Assembly (NCBI GenBank): GCA_013824215.1
Contig: PNNM01000061.1
Span: 1-6,761, forward strand
Direction: 5' to 3'
Origin: Coriobacteriaceae bacterium
Lineage (GTDB): Bacteria > Actinomycetota > Coriobacteriia > Anaerosomatales > D1FN1-002
Length of the DNA stretch: 6,761 bases
The notes below the pieces were generated by a model. It made no database searches. It was not told the origin of the DNA and saw only the letters and a list, made by a program, of their open reading frames with translations. The position numbers and the translations under genes were made by a program. Shown one piece after another: positions 4,401-6,761 of the stretch; position 1 is the stretch's first letter, and each line of letters starts with the position of its first letter.

Positions 4401-6761
4401 AATCGCTCCAGTGCGTCCCGAACCTGTAGGTGGAGGTCTGCCACTTCTTCTCCTGCTCGTCGCTGTGGCACTTGGAGCAGTTCGCGTTGAACGCCGAGGC
4501 GCCGAAGGCGGAGCCCACGGGATACTCGTGCGCCGAGAGCGCGAAGTCGGTGCCGTTGATCGAGGGTGTGTTCGTCGCGCCGAGCGATGCCTGCTCGGTG
4601 CCCATCCCCTGCTTCGCGCGCGCCGCGCCGTGGCAGCTGACGCAGATGCCGTAGCTGCCGCTTGCGATGAAGTCGGTGTTGGCGGTGGCGTTACCCGAGC
4701 TGCTCGCGATGTCGGAGCGCAGGTTCTTGCCCTTGTTCGCGTTGAAGTAGTTGTGGTCCGTGTGGCACGAGATGCAGTAGACGGCCGTCGTCGAGGTCGG
4801 GTACGAGGCCGTGCCCCCAGCGGTCGCGGTGTCGCCCTGGGAGGTCGCCGATCCGAGCACGTGGTGGTAGTAGCTCGCGTTGGTCGCACCGGTCTTCGTC
4901 CCGGAGTCGTCCTCCATCGGGCTCTGGTACGTAGTGTGGCACCCGTAGCACGTCAGGCCGCCGGCGGAGACGCCGTGGCTGCTCCTGTTGCTCGGATGGC
5001 AGTCGACGCAATCCCACGCCCCGACGGGGGCGAAGAGCGTCGTCAGCGAGGTGTCCGCGCTGCCGCGGTGGCACACGTTGCAGGTGTTGTACGTGACGGA
5101 GGCGACGATCGTAGTGGCCTCGGAATGCGCCGTCGAGATGTTGCTGTTGAAGGCGGTGTGGCAGCTGGTGCACCACGCGCCGCCCGCGCCTGCGCTCTGC
5201 GTGGCGTCGTTCACGGCGTGCGGACCCGGTGTGCTGGTGGCGTGACCGGCGGTCCTGGTGACCGTGTGGCACGCGCTGCAGAAGTCGTTCCACGGACCGG
5301 GCTTGATCACGGACACGGAGCTTGAGGGCGCGCCGCTCGAGCCCGTGTTGTTGTGGCACTCGGTGCACGAGATCGACGGGCCGTATGTCACCGGAGCGAC
5401 GGTGTTGTGCTCGCTTCTCAGCGTGTTGATGTGGCAACCGGTGCAATCGAGCAGCAGCAAGCCTGCCGCATCGACCTTGGTCGCCATGTAGCCCGCGTTC
5501 GCAGTGTGCGTCGTGTCGTCACCGGTGACCGGGGTGTGCGAGGCCGCCGACTTGTTGGTGTGGCAGTCCCCGCCCGAGCCGCAGCCCTTCTTGTTCGGTA
5601 TCGCGCCGACCGCGTCGTGGCAGCCGGAGAACTGGCAGCCGCCCGCCTTGCCCGAGTGGATGGTGCGCAGGTCCGTGCTCGGGTGACAGCCGGCACCGGA
5701 ACTCGCGCAGCCCGCCGTCGAGCTGGCGACGTGCCCGGTGGCGTACGTGCCGTGCTTGCCGGGGCCGTTGGTGACGTGGCACTCGTCGCAGGTCTTGGCC
5801 GCCCAGCCGGACGCCACGACCGCGCTGGCGTTGACGGAGGCCACGTTCGTGTGGCAGTCCACGCAGCCGATCGCGCCGATCGAGGTGGTGGCGTGCTCCG
5901 TCTTCATCGCCGCGGAGTGGCACGTCGAGCACGCGGCTGATGCACTGCCCACGCCGATCGTAGTCGTCATGGAACCGGCGGTGTGCGTCGAGTCGTTTCC
6001 GGTGGAGTGCTGGGGATCCGGAGGCGTCCAGGTGTCGCCCATCAGCGCGTTGTTGTGGCAGTCCACGCACTCGTGACGGCCAGCGGCCTTGATGCCCGGA
6101 TAGCTCGGGTTGTTGTGGCAGGTGTTGCAGGTGGGGTGCGGGCCCTTGACATCGCGGCCGACGGCCTTGGTGTGGCAGGCGATGCACTCGTCGCTCGTGG
6201 CGGTCGCCAGGTGGTCCCAGTGCCCGCCGGCACCGTGGCAGTCCGTGCACTCGTTGGCCGGGGCGCCGCCGTTCAGCGTCCCGAGCGGCTTGCCGTCGTC
6301 CTTGTGGCACACGTTGCAGTTGTTGTTGACCGCCGGGTCCGGCGTGGTGGTCGCGTTGTAGTGGACGCGGTCGATGCGGGCGGTCTCGTGACATCCCGAT
6401 CCCGCGCCCGGTCCGCACGTGGCGGATGAGGCGACGCTGAAGTCGTGCTTGGCGGAGATGGTGTCGTGGCGCGGGGTGTGGCACTCGAAACAGTTCTTCT
6501 TCCAGTCACCCACGCCGGGCGCCGAGAACGGCGTGTACTTGGCCGACGCATGGCACTCGGCGCAGGAGACCGCGCCGTCGACCATGCTGGCCGGTGAGGC
6601 CGAGGCGATGACGCTCGCGTGCTCCAGGTCGATGCGGTCGAGGTGACACACGCTCGTGCAGGAGACGGACGCGCGCACCGTGCTCGTCGTGGTGATCGAC
6701 AACGCGGTCTCGGTGGCGATGTGCGCGAGCGGGTCCGCGTGGTTCGCGGAGCGCGTGACCT
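1408..6761 (-). CDS. Giant multiheme c-type cytochrome, at least 43 haem sites, 5' end outside window
   Basis: Residues are numbered from a TTG codon at 6702. The frame stays open for 19 more codons to the window edge, so that TTG is probably internal and any signal peptide is off the window. Reading N to C, I count 43 CXnCH haem c attachment motifs, the first Cys at residue 15 and the last at 1684, about one per 41 residues. Thirty-eight are CX2CH; five have longer spacers. No CXXCK motif and no transmembrane segment or C-terminal anchor is seen; the protein ends at TAG 1408-1410. Many isolated His residues between motifs could be distal haem ligands. Several pairs of the type CXXCH-x-x-HG/HE...C-x-x-CH match the known doubled-CXXCH (cytochrome c3-like) family. 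The likely role is an electron conduit outside the cytoplasmic membrane, perhaps at the cell surface. Electron donor and acceptor are unknown. Identity as a multiheme cytochrome is near certain; the physiological role is inference. Confidence 0.97.
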   Translation of the reverse strand, partial: VTRSANHADPLAHIATETALSITTTSTVRASVSCTSVCHLDRIDLEHASVIASASPASMVDGAVSCAECHASAKYTPFSAPGVGDWKKNCFECHTPRHDTISAKHDFSVASSATCGPGAGSGCHETARIDRVHYNATTTPDPAVNNNCNVCHKDDGKPLGTLNGGAPANECTDCHGAGGHWDHLATATSDECIACHTKAVGRDVKGPHPTCNTCHNNPSYPGIKAAGRHECVDCHNNALMGDTWTPPDPQHSTGNDSTHTAGSMTTTIGVGSASAACSTCHSAAMKTEHATTSIGAIGCVDCHTNVASVNASAVVASGWAAKTCDECHVTNGPGKHGTYATGHVASSTAGCASSGAGCHPSTDLRTIHSGKAGGCQFSGCHDAVGAIPNKKGCGSGGDCHTNKSAASHTPVTGDDTTHTANAGYMATKVDAAGLLLLDCTGCHINTLRSEHNTVAPVTYGPSISCTECHNNTGSSGAPSSSVSVIKPGPWNDFCSACHTVTRTAGHATSTPGPHAVNDATQSAGAGGAWCTSCHTAFNSNISTAHSEATTIVASVTYNTCNVCHRGSADTSLTTLFAPVGAWDCVDCHPSNRSSHGVSAGGLTCYGCHTTYQSPMEDDSGTKTGATNASYYHHVLGSATSQGDTATAGGTASYPTSTTAVYCISCHTDHNYFNANKGKNLRSDIASSSGNATANTDFIASGSYGICVSCHGAARAKQGMGTEQASLGATNTPSINGTDFALSAHEYPVGSAFGASAFNANCSKCHSDEQEKKWQTSTYRFGTHWSDSVGILRALGTFVGNPPMEEACYKCHNKTGAPYGETLSSAAASTQAEFGLSSKHDLSKVACVNCHNVHEATATAPAADPDNTYNVASLATTASINTFCLKCHDGGLPSQTVTSATLIPYTVTANATANVAAYYATSGHGTTATAGLDCRDCHEQHGSSLRQLLRASVSGTNVPVYSDTSDQAQCLACHRAGGAAAAANIARYFPASAYGTAPADMARSGHRTKNAGTLVANSALPCRICHDPHGGAGSGYMLTVRTQLSAGVATLVGDAPGELAMSDADQTTATAVNVRRFCLSCHTDSVGGSGWNGSANASVAAGCQVLGISRTGGVLRLPALPNGVKGHALADTTMSCYMCHGDDFSAANSVNVHNPASGESRGSIPCYTCHTVYQTKMEDGSGTTSHSVGADRTSSFHHVLGQAGGNDGDNASIHPTSGVAGFTNIFCLSCHIDHDWFSPFVNPAYKRSANLRLSYGSITPSAAADGTNTDFVPVGGTNGVCLGCHSQRLARDNTNQKAETTSSLTPTITAAAYGASAHEYEATSTFTDASTFRGNCVKCHDSEIDGGGMERGSGVAGYQTSTNKFSVHYSAATRILGAMGVVISDPPVEERVCYKCHSRLINGLKPADNLDWYGKASMSSTAQALYSIMTTTYAHKVANYAGLHRPSSEDETRGYITRNKHIECADCHDVHEAQASRHSTGTNLVSGALRGVSGARVTTSASNWTSPTAATGYSLIQTATYEYQICFKCHSGFNQSTVPSGSATLITWGGSGAAAWTDQGLEFSTSNQSYHPVLAALPVTDPGANGSNRLAQSEMRAVFTTGGVQYGGWTIGKTMYCSDCHAQSGAGSFGPHGSGVKWMLRGPNQAWPYLTAAANGTNATTGWRDLSNEDTNINTGNGLFCNNCHTILAAPHNTGNHTSPAIACVGCHIRVPHGGKVSRLLNACGSNTGIGNLPLRYTATGDGNYATYMLNQVTKPAADTWGASNCFDGQGCGDYHTTVGTENW
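1435..1467 (-). other. Probable degenerate haem site at the C-terminus (CX5CX3H)
   Basis: Residues 1746-1756 read CFDGQGCGDYH, only eight residues before the end. A CX5CH motif would need the His directly after the second Cys; here three residues (GDY) intervene. It follows a Trp (TWGASNC). I read it as a 44th haem site that has lost its attachment motif, or as a disulphide pair. Confidence 0.5.
2173..3357 (-). repeat. Eight-haem block B (haems 33-40)
   Basis: Residues about 1116-1510. This is the second copy of block A: CYTCHTVYQTKMEDGSG (1146), HHVLG (1177-1181), CLSCHIDHDWF (1207), TDFVPVG before CLGCH (1261), SAHEY before CVKCH (1316), YQTSTNKF, DPPVEERVCYKCH (1373), CADCHDVHEA (1444) and CFKCH (1506). 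It is longer than block A, mainly through insertions between haems 38 and 40. Confidence 0.85.
4099..5010 (-). repeat. Eight-haem block A (haems 21-28)
   Basis: Residues about 565-868. Its landmarks recur in block B in the same order: CYGCHTTYQSPMEDDSG (585), HHVLG (613-617), CISCHTDHNYF (643), TDFIASG before CVSCH (687), SAHEY before CSKCH (742), YQ/WQTSTYRF, NPPMEEACYKCH (788), then CVNCHNVHEA (827) and CLKCH (864). It shares haem 21 with six-haem module copy 3. Blocks A and B have clearly diverged but align haem for haem. Confidence 0.85.
4996..5508 (-). repeat. Six-haem module copy 3 (haems 16-21)
   Basis: The leader TGDDTTHTAN (His399) is nearly the same as in copy 2. Haems start at Cys 420, 446, 475, 511, 541 and 565, all CX2CH. 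The EH landmark (TLRSEH) and the Trp before the third haem (PWNDFC) are kept. Its fifth haem (NTCNVCHRG) resembles the fifth of copy 1 (NNCNVCHKD). Confidence 0.72.
5560..5709 (-). other. Cluster of three consecutive non-canonical haem motifs (CX6CH, CX4CH, CX5CH)
   Basis: Residues 332-381 carry CASSGAGCH, CQFSGCH and CGSGGDCH in a row. The extra spacer residues are mostly Gly, Ser and Ala. All three keep the terminal CH, so they are plausible haem sites rather than random Cys pairs, and each occupies a position that is a haem site in the sister modules. Haem occupancy cannot be proved from sequence. Confidence 0.8.
5560..5985 (-). repeat. Six-haem module copy 2 (haems 10-15) with three expanded haem motifs
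   Basis: It starts with the leader TGNDSTHTAG (His240) and carries haems at Cys 258, 280, 305, 332, 356 and 374. The EH landmark (AMKTEH), the Trp before the third haem (GWAAKTC) and the segment HVASSTAG before haem 13 match copy 1 (DFSVASSATC before haem 4). Its last three motifs are CX6CH, CX4CH and CX5CH, whereas copy 3 has CX2CH at all three places. Confidence 0.75.
6388..6417 (-). other. Non-canonical haem motif CX7CH (haem 4)
   Basis: Residues 96-105 read CGPGAGSGCH. The site is equivalent to the CX6CH of haem 13 in module copy 2: both follow a VASS segment and precede an acidic/basic stretch ending in a His. Confidence 0.75.
6643..6660 (-). other. Non-canonical haem motif CX3CH (haem 1)
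   Basis: Residues 15-20 read CTSVCH. The equivalent sites in the other two modules are CX2CH (CSTCH and CTGCH), so one spacer residue has been gained here or lost there. Confidence 0.8.

Larger units (their letters stand above)
6235..6741 (-). repeat. Six-haem module copy 1 (haems 1-6)
   Basis: This protein-level repeat runs from a His upstream of residue 1 (codon at 6739-6741) to the CTDCH of haem 6 (first Cys 152). Haems 1, 2 and 3 start at Cys 15, 47 and 71, haem 4 (CX7CH) at 96, haem 5 at 129. Landmarks shared with copies 2 and 3 are an EH dipeptide 9-10 residues after the first CH (DLEH here), a Trp just before haem 3 (GDWKKNC), and a His shortly after haem 3. The upstream His-rich leader also matches the leaders of the other copies, so the unit begins before the TTG at 6702. 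Confidence 0.75.

Noticed and set aside
2173..5325. A 1,050-codon plus-strand open frame antisense to the cytochrome
   Set aside because: It is in exact codon register with the cytochrome, so stops would need TTA, CTA or TCA codons on the coding strand, which are rare in GC-rich genes. Its translation is Arg/Val/Ala-rich low complexity with no recognisable domain, while the minus strand has 43 haem motifs.
4099..6660. Regularly spaced GTGGCA/GCA words on the plus strand, resembling a DNA repeat array
   Set aside because: They are the reverse complement of the Cys-x-x-Cys-His codons. The spacing is irregular and the intervening DNA is not repeated, so this is not a CRISPR or satellite array.

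Overview
This is a GC-rich bacterial window (about two thirds G+C by eye) with three genes, all on the minus strand, so biological order runs from right to left. The right four fifths (1408-6761) is one uninterrupted reading frame for a giant multiheme c-type cytochrome. At least 43 haem-attachment motifs are visible in about 1,783 residues, and the N-terminus lies beyond the right edge. A 14-bp perfect hairpin follows its stop codon. Next come a small lipoprotein of unknown function (789-1307) and the first 251 codons of a ResB/Ccs1-type cytochrome c maturation protein (1-754), whose 3' end lies beyond the left edge.

The cytochrome is modular. Its N-terminal part contains three diverged copies of a six-haem unit (haems 1-6, 10-15 and 16-21), with a three-haem insert (7-9) after the first. 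Its C-terminal part is a duplicated eight-haem block (haems 21-28 and 33-40), interleaved with doubled-CXXCH pairs (27-28, 29-30, 31-32, 39-40, 41-42). Thirty-eight motifs are CX2CH. The other five are CX3CH, CX4CH, CX5CH, CX6CH and CX7CH, one of each. The C-terminus carries what looks like a broken 44th site.

The genes make functional sense together. Haem-loaded cytochrome c must be assembled outside the cytoplasmic membrane, and ResB is the membrane partner of CcsA/ResC in System II (Ccs) haem delivery and ligation. A cytochrome of this size suggests extracellular or long-range electron transfer, such as metal or mineral reduction or electron exchange with a partner. That role is inference, because no reductase partner, porin or anchor is visible.

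The organism cannot be named from this window. High GC, System II maturation and a giant doubled-CXXCH cytochrome fit anaerobic Actinomycetota of the Coriobacteriia/Anaerosomatota type, or Desulfuromonadota/Myxococcota-like lineages.

Non-coding space is minimal: 94 bp between cytochrome and lipoprotein (1314-1407, hairpin plus ribosome-binding site) and 34 bp between lipoprotein and resB. No tRNA, rRNA, CRISPR array or mobile element was seen. The long plus-strand open frames are antisense shadows of the cytochrome.
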